Counted from the first letter of the stretch, positions 24,487-33,625 are shown. The stretch: DNA of 64,000 bases from Marinomonas lutimaris (GCF_019426345.1 NZ_JAHLLW010000011.1:29724-93723), one strand, 5' to 3'. Program-made: numbers and translations. Notes: generated from the letters alone by a model not told the origin.

Positions 24487-26424
24487 ATGCTCAAAGATAA
24501 AACGTTAGATCTTATTTGTCTTGGACGCGCAGCAGTCGATATGTATTCAGAGCAAATAGGCAGCCGTTTAGAAGACGTTAGCAGTTTTGCAAAATACCTT
24601 GGTGGCTCATCAGGCAACATGGCATTTGGTACAGCGCGTCTTGGCTTAAAAAGTGCTATGTTAACGCGCGTTGGTAATGAGCACATGGGGCGCTTCGTAA
24701 AAGAAGAATTAGCCCGCGCCGGTGTCGATACCAGCCACGTTATTACTGATCCAGAGCGCTTAACGGCCTTGGTAGTACTCGGCATTAAAGACCAAGACAC
24801 TTTTCCATTAATTTTCTACCGCAATGATTGTGCCGACATGGCCGTCAGTAAAGACGACTTTGACGCTGATTTTATTGGCTCTGCAAAAGCGCTTGTTATT
24901 ACTGGCACTCACTTCTCTACAGAAAGCACTTACGAAACCAGTAAACAAGCTATTGCCTACGCTAAACAAGCGGGCACAAAATGCGCTTTGGACATCGACT
25001 ACCGTCCAGTTCTTTGGGGATTAACCAGCCCTGGCGATGGCGAAACACGTTTTATTTCCAATGAAAAAGTCTCTGCTCACTTACAAAGTATTTTGGCTGA
25101 TTTTGATCTTATCGTTGGGACAGAAGAAGAAGTTCATATTGCAGGTGGCAGCACAGACACTATCACGGCCCTGAAAAAGATCCGTGAGCTAAGTAGTGCC
25201 ACTATCGTACTTAAACTTGGTTCTCAAGGCTGTACAGTACTTGAAGGTACAATCCCTGACTCTATGGATGAATTTGAACTGCATGTTGGCGTTCGCGTAG
25301 ATGTACTCAACGTGCTTGGTGCTGGCGATGCTTTCATGAGTGGTTTCTTGCGAGGCTGGATTCGAGGCGAGTCAGCAGAGCAATCTTGCACTTATGCAAA
25401 TGCATGTGGCGCTTTGGTTGTATCTCGCCATGGTTGTGCTCCAGCGATTCCAAGTGCAGAAGAATTAGATAATTACATAGCTCGTGCAGCACAAATTAAA
25501 CGCCCAGATTTAGATCGTGAACTAAATCATTTACATCGTGTCACCACAGAACGATTACCTTACGACTGGCAAGATCTATGTATTTTTGCCTTTGATCATC
25601 GTAAACAACTCTTTGATATGGCTCGTGAAGAAGGTGCAGATCCTTCTCGCATTAAAAGACTCAAACGTCTATTGGTTGATGCATTAGATGTTGGCGCTCG
25701 CGAGCTAGGCGGTAGCCAATACGGCGTATTAATCGACGACACTTATGGTCAAGATGCACTAAATGCCGTTACAGGTCGTGGCCTTTGGATTGGTCGCCCT
25801 GTCGAGTTGCCAAGCTCTCGTCCTATCGAATTAGAAGGTGGCCGCAGTATTGGCTCACGTCTAAAGAGCTGGCCAAAAGAACACATCGTAAAATGCCTTG
25901 TTTTCTATCACTCTCAAGATGAAATAGAAATGCGTGCAGCTCAAGAACGTCAAGTTGTAGAGTTGTATAAAGCCTGCTGTGCTTCTGGCCACGAACTCTT
26001 ACTGGAAATTATTCCTCCACGCGACAAAGACTTCGACGACAGTCTATTCACTGACTCGATCAAACGCTTCTATCACTTAGATGTGCGCCCAGACTGGTGG
26101 AAACTACCACCTCAGTCTAAATCGAACTGGCAGGCCATTACAGACATTATTCATCATCATGACAAACACTGCCGTGGTGTAGTGATGTTGGGGTTGGATG
26201 CGCCAATGAACGAACTAAAAGAAGGTTTTGCTAACAGTGCAGGATTTAATATCTGCAAAGGCTTTGCCGTTGGTCGCTCTATTTTTAGTGAGCCAAGCCG
26301 TGCGTGGTTGGGCAATCGTTTTGATGACCAACAACTTATCGATGCCATCGTATCGAACTATTTGGAATTAGTGTCCTACTGGAAAGAACGCCACAACACT
26401 CAGCCACAACAGAAACAGGCTTAA
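24487..26424 (+). CDS. iolC: 5-dehydro-2-deoxygluconokinase fused to DUF2090 (IolC-IolJ-type)
   Basis: A 645-residue two-domain protein. The N-terminal PfkB kinase (about 1-330) has LGGSSGNMAFG near residue 37 and the GAGDAFMSGFLRG catalytic motif (about 280-292); it phosphorylates 5-dehydro-2-deoxy-D-gluconate. The C-terminal DUF2090 domain (about 335-640; CIFAFDHRKQLFDMA) is thought to act as the class-I-like aldolase that splits the phosphorylated product into malonate semialdehyde and DHAP, replacing separate IolJ. The same fusion occurs in rhizobia. A GGGAGA lies upstream of the ATG. First gene of iolCDEA. Confidence 0.94.
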   Translation: MLKDKTLDLICLGRAAVDMYSEQIGSRLEDVSSFAKYLGGSSGNMAFGTARLGLKSAMLTRVGNEHMGRFVKEELARAGVDTSHVITDPERLTALVVLGIKDQDTFPLIFYRNDCADMAVSKDDFDADFIGSAKALVITGTHFSTESTYETSKQAIAYAKQAGTKCALDIDYRPVLWGLTSPGDGETRFISNEKVSAHLQSILADFDLIVGTEEEVHIAGGSTDTITALKKIRELSSATIVLKLGSQGCTVLEGTIPDSMDEFELHVGVRVDVLNVLGAGDAFMSGFLRGWIRGESAEQSCTYANACGALVVSRHGCAPAIPSAEELDNYIARAAQIKRPDLDRELNHLHRVTTERLPYDWQDLCIFAFDHRKQLFDMAREEGADPSRIKRLKRLLVDALDVGARELGGSQYGVLIDDTYGQDALNAVTGRGLWIGRPVELPSSRPIELEGGRSIGSRLKSWPKEHIVKCLVFYHSQDEIEMRAAQERQVVELYKACCASGHELLLEIIPPRDKDFDDSLFTDSIKRFYHLDVRPDWWKLPPQSKSNWQAITDIIHHHDKHCRGVVMLGLDAPMNELKEGFANSAGFNICKGFAVGRSIFSEPSRAWLGNRFDDQQLIDAIVSNYLELVSYWKERHNTQPQQKQA

Positions 26425-26435
26425 AGGAAATCCAC

Positions 26436-28286
26436 ATGACAACAATAAAACTTACCATGGCCCAAGCCGTCGTCCGATTCATGATGGCGCAAAAAATAGA
26501 AACAGATAACGGCATCCAGCCTATGTTTGCAGGTGTATGGGGGATTTTTGGTCACGGCAACGTCGCAGGCCTTGGAGAAGCGCTTTATCAAGTAAAAGAC
26601 AAACTTCCGACTTATCGCGCGCACAATGAACAAGGCATGGCACACGCTGCTATTGCTTATGCAAAAACGAAAAATCGCCAACAAATGATGGCCTGCACTG
26701 CATCTGCGGGCCCTGGTGCCGTAAACATGGTAACGGCTGCTGCTGTTGCCCATGTGAACCGTATCCCGGTTTTATTTCTTCCTGGCGATACTTTTGCTAC
26801 TCGCATGCCTGACCCGGTATTACAGCAAGTAGAAAGCTTTCAGGATATGACCATCACATCGAATGATTGTTTCCGCCCAGTTAGCCGATTTTTCGATCGT
26901 ATTACTCGTCCAGAACAGCTAATCACAGCATTGCCACAAGCCATGCGTGTATTGACCGACCCAATTGAATGTGGCCCTGCAACGTTAGCATTACCGCAAG
27001 ACGTTCAAACCATGGCGTTCGACTACCCAGTGAGTTTATTCGATGAAAAAATCCATCGTCTACGTCGCCAAACGCCTGATTTTTATGAGCTAAATGATGC
27101 TTTAAAACTAATTAGACAAGCTAAAAAACCAGTCGTTATTGCTGGTGGTGGTCTTCATTATTCTGGTGCATTAAAAGAATTTGACGCATTTGTCAGTCAG
27201 TTCCAACTACCAGTTGGCGAAACACAAGCCGGCAAAGGTGCGCTTCCTTGGGACCACAAACACAACATGGGCAGCATAGGTGTAACTGGTGCTGCATCAA
27301 CGAATAATCTATGCGCCGATGCAGATCTTATTATTGCGGTAGGCACACGCCTTGGGGATTTCACCTCAGGCTCTCGTTCTCTTATAAACCCAAATGCAAA
27401 AATAGTGAGCCTAAACGTGGCTTCCTTTGATGCGATCAAACATAAGAGCCAAGCATTAGTGGGTGACGCTAAATCAACGCTTCCTCTATTAAGTAAAGCT
27501 CTGCAAGGTTGGAAAATAGAACCATCTTGGATCAAAAAAGCCGAAGCAGAACGCGTTAATTGGCAACAGGTTGTCGACAAAGTGACAACTGATCGAGGAA
27601 CGAGTTTACCAAGCGATGCCGAAGTTGTTGGAGCTGTAAACCGTGCCGCTGGCGAAAAAGACATGGTGGTTTGTGCAGCAGGAGGTCTGCCTGGTGAACT
27701 ACAAAAACTGTGGCGTACTCGTTATAACCGCGGCTATCACATGGAATACGGTTATTCCTGCATGGGTTATGAATTAGCTGGCGGTTTAGGCGCAAAAATG
27801 GCGAGTCCAGAGTCCGAAGTTTTCGTTATGGTAGGCGATGGTTCTTACTTAATGCTGAACTCCGAAATAGCTACTTCGGTGATGTTAGGGAAAAAAATCA
27901 TCGCCGTTGTATTGGATAACCGCGGTTTTGGCTGTATTAACCGTTTGCAACAAGCTGGCGGTGGCGCAGGCTTTAACAACCTTTTAGAAGACTGCTTCAG
28001 TGTAGCGGAAGGCGCACCGAAAACAGATTTTGCAGCTCATGCCAAAGCTCTCGGCGCTAACTCGGAAAAAGTCGCCAACATTGCAGAATTAGAACAAGCC
28101 CTTGTTCGCGCCAAGAATTCATCTATCAGTTATGTCATTACCTTAGATACCGACCCTCTGAAAACAACAGAAGAAGGGGGGCATTGGTGGGATGTAGCCT
28201 TAGCTGAAGTGTCTGAGCGCAAACAAGTCAACGACGCTCGTAAAGAATATGAACAGCGCAAAGCGAAGCAATTTAAACATTTGTAA
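26436..28286 (+). CDS. iolD: 3D-(3,5/4)-trihydroxycyclohexane-1,2-dione acylhydrolase (decyclizing)
   Basis: A 616-residue thiamine-diphosphate enzyme that opens the ring of the diketo intermediate to give 5-deoxy-glucuronate. The three ThDP-enzyme domains are present: the N-terminal PYR domain with the activating glutamate region (AHNEQGMAHAAIAYAK), a central domain (LIRQAKKPVVIAGGG) and the C-terminal PP domain with GDGSYLMLNSEI and later LDNRGFGCIN. AAAGGA precedes the ATG and 11 bp separate it from iolC, so they are coupled. Confidence 0.95.
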   Translation: MTTIKLTMAQAVVRFMMAQKIETDNGIQPMFAGVWGIFGHGNVAGLGEALYQVKDKLPTYRAHNEQGMAHAAIAYAKTKNRQQMMACTASAGPGAVNMVTAAAVAHVNRIPVLFLPGDTFATRMPDPVLQQVESFQDMTITSNDCFRPVSRFFDRITRPEQLITALPQAMRVLTDPIECGPATLALPQDVQTMAFDYPVSLFDEKIHRLRRQTPDFYELNDALKLIRQAKKPVVIAGGGLHYSGALKEFDAFVSQFQLPVGETQAGKGALPWDHKHNMGSIGVTGAASTNNLCADADLIIAVGTRLGDFTSGSRSLINPNAKIVSLNVASFDAIKHKSQALVGDAKSTLPLLSKALQGWKIEPSWIKKAEAERVNWQQVVDKVTTDRGTSLPSDAEVVGAVNRAAGEKDMVVCAAGGLPGELQKLWRTRYNRGYHMEYGYSCMGYELAGGLGAKMASPESEVFVMVGDGSYLMLNSEIATSVMLGKKIIAVVLDNRGFGCINRLQQAGGGAGFNNLLEDCFSVAEGAPKTDFAAHAKALGANSEKVANIAELEQALVRAKNSSISYVITLDTDPLKTTEEGGHWWDVALAEVSERKQVNDARKEYEQRKAKQFKHL

Positions 28287-28318
28287 TATAACCAATTTAC
28301 CGGTCGGAGAATAATAAT

Positions 28319-29218
28319 ATGAGCGTCAGAATCGGCATTAACCCATTAACATGGACAAACGACGATCTACCAACACTGGGAGCAGAAACCTCCCTTGAAA
28401 CCTGTTTGACAGAAGGCAAACAAGCAGGCTTTAGCGGCTTCGAATTAGGCCAAAAATTCCCTCGCACGCCAGAAGTGCTTGGCCCTATCTTAAAAGCGCA
28501 TGGTTTGGACTTGGTTTCAGGCTGGTTCAGCGGCGAATTATTAACCCGCAGTGTAGAAGAAGAGATCGAAGCCATTAAACCTCATCTTCACTTATTAAAA
28601 TCCCTTGGTGCGAAAGCCATGGTGTACTGCGAAGTAACAGGCTGTATCCATGGACAAATAGAAACCCCATTGTCGCACCGCCCTATTATCAGCGAAGAAA
28701 AGATCGCTGAAATGAGTAAGAAGCTGACTCAAGTCGCAGACTACTGCCTATCTGAAGGCGTTCAAATTGCTTACCACCATCACATGGGAACCGTCATTGA
28801 AAGCCAACACGAAGTTGACTTGTTGATGAAATACACCGGCCCTTCTGTTGGCTTACTTTTAGATACGGGCCACATGACTTTTGCAGGCGGTAATCCATTA
28901 GAAGTTCAAGCAAAACACGCTGATCGTATCATTCACGTGCATTGCAAAGATCTCCGCCCTGAGATCTTAAAAGACGCTAAGAACCGCGATATAAGCTTCT
29001 TGAATGCGATGTTAAATGGCGTATTTACTGTACCTGGCGATGGCTTTATCGATTACAGCAGCTTGTTCAAACAACTTAAAGCCAGCAACTATTCTGGCTG
29101 GTTAGTGGTAGAAGCAGAACAAGATCCAGCCGTTGCGCACCCATTAACTTACGCAACGCTTGGAGCAAACAACCTAAAAGCGCTATGCGCTGAATCTGGG
29201 TTAGAAATCGTAAAATAA
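28319..29218 (+). CDS. iolE: myo-inosose-2 dehydratase
   Basis: A 299-residue TIM-barrel dehydratase that removes water from scyllo-inosose to give the diketone used by IolD. Recognisable features are the start IGINPLTWTNDDLPTLG, YCEVTGCIHG (about 103-112), AYHHHMGT (about 156-163), LDTGHMTFAGG (about 181-191), HVHCKD (about 207-212) and VEAEQDP near the end; several of these glutamate, histidine and aspartate residues should bind the metal. GGAG precedes the ATG. It lies 32 bp after iolD. Confidence 0.95.
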   Translation: MSVRIGINPLTWTNDDLPTLGAETSLETCLTEGKQAGFSGFELGQKFPRTPEVLGPILKAHGLDLVSGWFSGELLTRSVEEEIEAIKPHLHLLKSLGAKAMVYCEVTGCIHGQIETPLSHRPIISEEKIAEMSKKLTQVADYCLSEGVQIAYHHHMGTVIESQHEVDLLMKYTGPSVGLLLDTGHMTFAGGNPLEVQAKHADRIIHVHCKDLRPEILKDAKNRDISFLNAMLNGVFTVPGDGFIDYSSLFKQLKASNYSGWLVVEAEQDPAVAHPLTYATLGANNLKALCAESGLEIVK

Positions 29219-29235
29219 TCGCCCTCTTTTATTCA

Positions 29236-29269
29236 TGAGGCTAACGCTAGAAGAATAGTGTTAGCCTCA
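29236..29269 (+). promoter_or_regulatory. 14-bp stem hairpin between iolE and iolA
   Basis: TGAGGCTAACGCTA pairs with TAGTGTTAGCCTCA (one G-U) across a 6-nt loop in the 82-bp gap. No T-run follows, so it is more likely an mRNA-stabilising or processing hairpin than a full terminator; it may set the iolE to iolA ratio. Confidence 0.55.
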
Positions 29270-29300
29270 ACAAAAACACATGCAAACGTTAGGTATTCTC

Positions 29301-30803
29301 ATGAAAACATTAGGTAACTACATTAACGGTCAGCAAATTGCCAGCCAAAGCGGCCGTACAGGTCCAGTCTACAATCCAGCAACTGGCGCACAAAGTCTTA
29401 GTGTTGCACTTTCTAGTGCCGACGAAACTCGCACTGCGATTGAATCAGCACAAGAAGCGTTCAAAACATGGAGCAAGGTCACACCACTTAATCGTGCTCG
29501 TGTCATGTTTAAATTTAAAGCATTGTTAGAACAACACGCAGACGAAATCGCAGAGATGATCACCAGCGAGCACGGCAAAGTATTTTCCGATGCCAAAGGT
29601 GAGTTAACCCGTGGTATCGAAGTAGTAGAATTTGCTTGTGGCATTCCACACCTACAAAAAGGCGAACATAGCCTAAACGTTGGTCGCGGTGTAGACAGCA
29701 TGTCTTTGATGCAGCCTCTTGGCGTTTGTGCGGGCATTTCACCGTTCAACTTCCCAGCCATGGTTCCAATGTGGATGTTCCCTGTTGCCATTGCCAGCGG
29801 TAACACTTTTGTGATGAAACCATCAGAAAAAGACCCTTCTGTTCCTCTACGTTTGGCAGAGTTACTTACTGAAGCGGGTCTTCCTGACGGCGTTTTCAAT
29901 ATCGTTAATGGTGACAAAGAAGCTGTAGATGTGTTGCTAACGGATGAACGAGTTCAAGCAGTTAGCTTTGTTGGTTCCACACCTATTGCTGAATACATTT
30001 ATGCAACGGCCTCTGCTCACGGTAAACGCGTGCAAGCGCTTGGCGGTGCCAAAAACCATATGATCGTCATGCCAGATGCAGATCCAAGCCAAGTCGTTGG
30101 TTCCCTAATGGGAGCAGCATACGGCTCAGCGGGGGAACGTTGTATGGCGATTTCTGTTGCTGTCTGTGTAGGCGATGACGTTGCCGATAATTTGATCGAC
30201 AGCTTAAGTATCGAAATCGACGGAATGCGCGTCGGCCCAGGTGTCGGCTTGCCAGAAGAGGCTCACATGGGCCCAGTTATCTCCAAAGAGCATTGCGCAA
30301 AAATCAAAGACTACATAGGTATCGGTGTGGAAGAAGGCGCAACTTTGGTTCGTGATGGTCGCGATTTTGTCTATCCAGGCAATGAAAATGGTTACTTCGT
30401 CGGACCGACCTTGTTCGACAATGTGAAACAAGGCATGCGCATCTATAACGAAGAAATTTTTGGCCCTGTTTTATGTGTTGTTCGCGCTAGCAGTTACCAA
30501 GAAGCATTGGATATGATCAATGCCCACGAATATGGCAATGGCACGTCGATCTTCACTCGTGATGGCGATACCGCTCGTCAATTCTGTGAAGACGTTCAAG
30601 TGGGCATGGTTGGCGTGAATGTGCCAATTCCTGTACCAATGGCATTCCATAGTTTTGGTGGCTGGAAACGCTCCTTGTTTGGCCCATTGCACATGCACGG
30701 TCCAGATGGCGTGCGCTTCTACACTCGCATGAAAACCATCACAGCACGCTGGCCAACAGGCCTTCGCGCTGGTGCAGAATTCTCAATGCCAACGATGAAG
30801 TAA
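29301..30803 (+). CDS. iolA: CoA-acylating methylmalonate/malonate-semialdehyde dehydrogenase
   Basis: A 500-residue aldehyde dehydrogenase that converts malonate semialdehyde to acetyl-CoA (and methylmalonate semialdehyde to propionyl-CoA), the last inositol step. It has the family opening NYINGQQIAS, GVCAGISPFNFPAMVPMWM (about 141-159), the catalytic cysteine in GSAGERCMA (about 278-286) and LFGPLHMHG near the C-terminus. An ATG 21 bases upstream lacks a ribosome-binding site, so 29301 is preferred. It is followed by a strong terminator, which ends the iol operon. Confidence 0.95.
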   Translation: MKTLGNYINGQQIASQSGRTGPVYNPATGAQSLSVALSSADETRTAIESAQEAFKTWSKVTPLNRARVMFKFKALLEQHADEIAEMITSEHGKVFSDAKGELTRGIEVVEFACGIPHLQKGEHSLNVGRGVDSMSLMQPLGVCAGISPFNFPAMVPMWMFPVAIASGNTFVMKPSEKDPSVPLRLAELLTEAGLPDGVFNIVNGDKEAVDVLLTDERVQAVSFVGSTPIAEYIYATASAHGKRVQALGGAKNHMIVMPDADPSQVVGSLMGAAYGSAGERCMAISVAVCVGDDVADNLIDSLSIEIDGMRVGPGVGLPEEAHMGPVISKEHCAKIKDYIGIGVEEGATLVRDGRDFVYPGNENGYFVGPTLFDNVKQGMRIYNEEIFGPVLCVVRASSYQEALDMINAHEYGNGTSIFTRDGDTARQFCEDVQVGMVGVNVPIPVPMAFHSFGGWKRSLFGPLHMHGPDGVRFYTRMKTITARWPTGLRAGAEFSMPTMK

Positions 30804-30918
30804 GCATTTATAGACATAGTACCAAGCAAAGTTTTTCCCAATACTATTCTATGTAACGGGATCACCCTAGCTCAGTCGCAGATTGTTTATTGTCTAACTC
30901 TCTAGTAAGCGACTTTTT

Positions 30919-30944
30919 AGCCCACCTTTTGGTGGGCTTTTTTT
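30919..30944 (+). terminator. terminator after iolA
   Basis: AGCCCACC and GGTGGGCT form a perfect 8-bp stem with a TTTT loop, followed by a run of seven T. Confidence 0.92.
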
Positions 30945-31064
30945 GTCTCGTATTCATTAATATTTTAGGTCATATATCCGCCATACAAACGTCACGCTTC
31001 TGTCATATTAACGCTCTACTCTCATTAATAAGATATCTAAAACTTATTAGAGCGGAGCGTCACT

Positions 31065-32795
31065 GTGATACAAGTCGAGCAAATGATTGCCAGTAAATCC
31101 CCTCAGTTTTTCGATAAAAGCCCATTTATCACTCGCCCAACGTTAAGCGTGCTAAAGCGCTTATTCCACGAAAGTGAAGTAAACCAATTCCTGGAAAAAA
31201 ACAACGGCTGTGTCGGCTTCGAATTTATTGATCGAGTACTGGATCACTTCAACTTTAGCTATCAAGTGAGCCAAGTTGATCGTCGAAATATCCCAGCTAG
31301 TGGACGGGTGATGATCATCGCCAATCACCCTCTTGGCGCCTTAGATGGTCTCGCTTTACTTAGATTAATCGGTGAAATCCGCCCAGATGTGAAAATTGTC
31401 GCCAATGATTTATTAATGGGCTTTGACGGTTTAAAGCAGCTGGTGCTGCCTGTCGATAACCTTGGTGGAAAAACCGGACGCCAACAGCTGAAAGCCATTA
31501 TGAGCTGCTTACATAATGAAGAAGCGGTGATTATTTTCCCTGCCGGCGAAGTGTCTCGAATGTCGCCAAGCGGCGTAAAAGATCAGCACTGGAATCAGAA
31601 CTATCTTAAGCTAGCGCAAAAGACCAACAGCCCCTTGTTACCGGTTCACATTGGCGGCCGAAATTCTATGCTGTTTTACACCAGCTCTATTTTGTATCGT
31701 CCGCTTTCCACAATACAGCTAGCTAACGAGATGTTCCGCCAACGAAATCGTAAAATCCCCATGCAAGTTGGCCAAGCCATTCCGATTCAAGAACTGGCAA
31801 AATTACCTTTAAGTGATAAAGAGAAAAACAAACTAGTAAAACGCCATTTGTACCGTATAGCCAAAGGCAAAAAGCCACTGCTGAAAACCGAAAAAACCGT
31901 TGAGCATCCACAAAATAGACAGATGATCAAACAAGAGCTCAAAATAGCCGAGCATCTTGGCAGCACCAAAGACAACAAACAAATTTACTTGGTTGATTAC
32001 GATCCGATGTCGGTAACGATGAAAGAAATCGGTCGTTTGCGCGAAATCGCCTTCCGTAAAGTCGGTGAAGGCACAGGCGAGCGCTCTGATTTAGACAAGT
32101 TCGACCAATATTATCGTCATTTGATTTTATGGGATGAAGAAGAGCTCGAAATCGTTGGCGCTTATCGAATTGGCGAAGTCGCTAAATATATGAAATCAGA
32201 CACGCCAAATCGTATCTACAGCGCCGAATTGTTCCAATACTCTTGCGACATGGAGCCCTACTTCGAACAAGGCATTGAACTTGGACGCAGCTTTATTCAA
32301 CCAAAATATTGGGGCAAACGCAGCTTAGATTATTTGTGGTACGGTATTGGCGCATATTTAGACAGACACCCTGAAATCCGCTACATGTTTGGTCCTGTAA
32401 GTCTAAGCAACAGCTACCCACAAGTGGCAAAAGATTTCATCGTCTCCTTCTACAAACTCTATTATGCAGACAAGGAACACTTGGCGCGTTCATTCACGCC
32501 TTATCAAGTAAACGCAGAGCACTCTGACATCATTTCAGGCATGTTCAGCGGCGATGACTATGAAGAAGACTTTAGAATACTCAAAGAACAGCTCAGCCAC
32601 TTTGGCGCCAGCGTACCGACACTGTTCAAACAATATAGTGAGTTGTGCGAGACGGGCGGAGTTCGCTTCTTAGACTTTGGTGTCGATGCCGACTTTGGCT
32701 ACTGCGTGGACGGTTTAGTCCTAGTAGACCTAAATACAGTCAAAGAAGCGAAAAACAAACGTTACCGAGGTCACAACGCTGGCAATCAACCCTAA
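31065..32795 (+). CDS. olsF: bifunctional ornithine-lipid synthase, OlsA-like plus OlsB-like fusion (OlsF)
   Basis: A 576-residue fusion. The N-terminal half (about 60-270) is a PlsC-like O-acyltransferase with ANHPLGALDGLALLR (histidine and aspartate of the acyltransferase motif) and IIFPAGEVSR; the C-terminal half (about 290-570) is a GNAT-like N-acyltransferase of the OlsB/hemolysin group (VGAYRIGEV, ELGRSFIQPKYWGKRSLDYLW). Together they should make lyso-ornithine lipid and then ornithine lipid at the inner membrane. The start is GTG with GGAG seven bases upstream. It is monocistronic. Confidence 0.88.
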   Translation: MIQVEQMIASKSPQFFDKSPFITRPTLSVLKRLFHESEVNQFLEKNNGCVGFEFIDRVLDHFNFSYQVSQVDRRNIPASGRVMIIANHPLGALDGLALLRLIGEIRPDVKIVANDLLMGFDGLKQLVLPVDNLGGKTGRQQLKAIMSCLHNEEAVIIFPAGEVSRMSPSGVKDQHWNQNYLKLAQKTNSPLLPVHIGGRNSMLFYTSSILYRPLSTIQLANEMFRQRNRKIPMQVGQAIPIQELAKLPLSDKEKNKLVKRHLYRIAKGKKPLLKTEKTVEHPQNRQMIKQELKIAEHLGSTKDNKQIYLVDYDPMSVTMKEIGRLREIAFRKVGEGTGERSDLDKFDQYYRHLILWDEEELEIVGAYRIGEVAKYMKSDTPNRIYSAELFQYSCDMEPYFEQGIELGRSFIQPKYWGKRSLDYLWYGIGAYLDRHPEIRYMFGPVSLSNSYPQVAKDFIVSFYKLYYADKEHLARSFTPYQVNAEHSDIISGMFSGDDYEEDFRILKEQLSHFGASVPTLFKQYSELCETGGVRFLDFGVDADFGYCVDGLVLVDLNTVKEAKNKRYRGHNAGNQP

Positions 32796-32801
32796 CTCTA
32801 A

Positions 32802-32981
32802 CTATCGCGAATCATGGTGATGTCCACGATAGTGGCGACTATGGGCATGATGACCATGAGCGTGATGTCCATGTGAATGGTCGTCTTCTTGTTGCCCAGA
32901 TCGTTTGAAGAAAACAAGATAAACAATCTTAATGATCAGCATTACACTTAATAGGATAAGAACGACTGTTTGAATTTCCAT
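32802..32981 (-). CDS. 59-residue histidine-rich single-pass membrane protein
   Basis: A small ORF read directly from the minus strand. The ATG at 32981 has a strong GAGGTG six bases upstream. Residues 5-25 form one hydrophobic helix (VVLILLSVMLIIKIVYLVFF), then a basic KRSG turn, an acidic QQEDD and a tail with 12 histidines in the last 25 residues (HSHGHHAHGHHAH and similar). The tail should bind Ni, Zn, Co or Cu. The topology is probably N-out with the tail in the cytoplasm by the positive-inside rule. No family is recognised. It is convergent with olsF, 6 bp away. Confidence 0.8.
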   Translation of the reverse strand: MEIQTVVLILLSVMLIIKIVYLVFFKRSGQQEDDHSHGHHAHGHHAHSRHYRGHHHDSR

Positions 32982-33319
32982 AAAAACACCTCGTTATTTT
33001 TGTTGGTGTTATTTGAGTATAGGACATGAAAACTGTCTAAAATGTGAATTTACTGTTTAAAACGCATACAGTTTTGTAAGCCCTGAAATAGCGCATCTAA
33101 CATCATGTTAGACACTAAAATGGATCGGGGCAGATAAAACCCAAAGCAAGCAATCAAGATTTTTGTTTAAGAATTAAGCAGTTATAAAATATGGCGTAAG
33201 CTTTGCTTTACGAATAAAAGAGCTTATTCAAAAAATCGTTTAAAAAACACGTTTCATCTACCCTCGGGCTTTTGCAGTAGCCTTACACATTTGTCTATCG
33301 CTAGACCATGGAGCTGGAA
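32982..33319. other. gene-free spacer with a small inverted repeat
   Basis: About 340 bp without a credible gene, between the His-rich gene (minus) and the glycogen-binding-like gene (plus), so it must contain both promoters. The only symmetric element noticed is TCTAACATCATGTTAGA at 33096-33112. Confidence 0.5.
33096..33112. promoter_or_regulatory. 7-bp inverted repeat, possible operator
   Basis: TCTAACA-TCA-TGTTAGA is perfectly symmetric and lies in the divergent spacer between the His-rich gene and the glycogen-binding-like gene. Confidence 0.35.
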
Positions 33320-33625
33320 ATGATTGAGAAAACCTATTTAAAAACCAAACCCGAATGCAAAGTGAAATTCGCCTTACCTGCTGAAGCGATTGGTGATGCC
33401 AAAAGCGTCGCTGTCGTTGGTGACTTTAATAATTGGGACAGCACAGCCAACCCAATGAAAAAACAGAAGTCTGGTATTTTTGTGTCGACGCTTAACTTGG
33501 ATATCGAAACCTCGTACCAATTTCGTTATGTTCTGGACGGCACAGAATGGCTAAACGATGACATGGCTGACGCCTATGTTCCAAGCCCTATCAGCTACGA
33601 CACCAACGGCGTCATCAGCCTGTAG
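33320..33625 (+). CDS. stand-alone isoamylase-early-set / glycogen-binding (CBM48-like) domain protein
   Basis: A 101-residue protein consisting of one early-set beta-sandwich domain: VKFALPAEAIGDAKSVAVVGDFNNWD, then PMKKQKSGIFVSTLNLD and QFRYVLDGTEWLNDD, the pattern of CBM48 and AMPK glycogen-binding modules. No catalytic domain is attached. The ATG at 33320 has GGAG just upstream; an ATG 12 bases earlier has none. Members may bind glycogen or cell-envelope glycans; the partner is unknown. A terminator follows. Confidence 0.88.
   Translation: MIEKTYLKTKPECKVKFALPAEAIGDAKSVAVVGDFNNWDSTANPMKKQKSGIFVSTLNLDIETSYQFRYVLDGTEWLNDDMADAYVPSPISYDTNGVISL

Noticed and set aside
30845..30945. Possible tRNA fragment (CTAGCTCAGTCGCAG) after iolA
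   Set aside because: No cloverleaf can be drawn, and the hairpin in this region is a clear rho-independent terminator.
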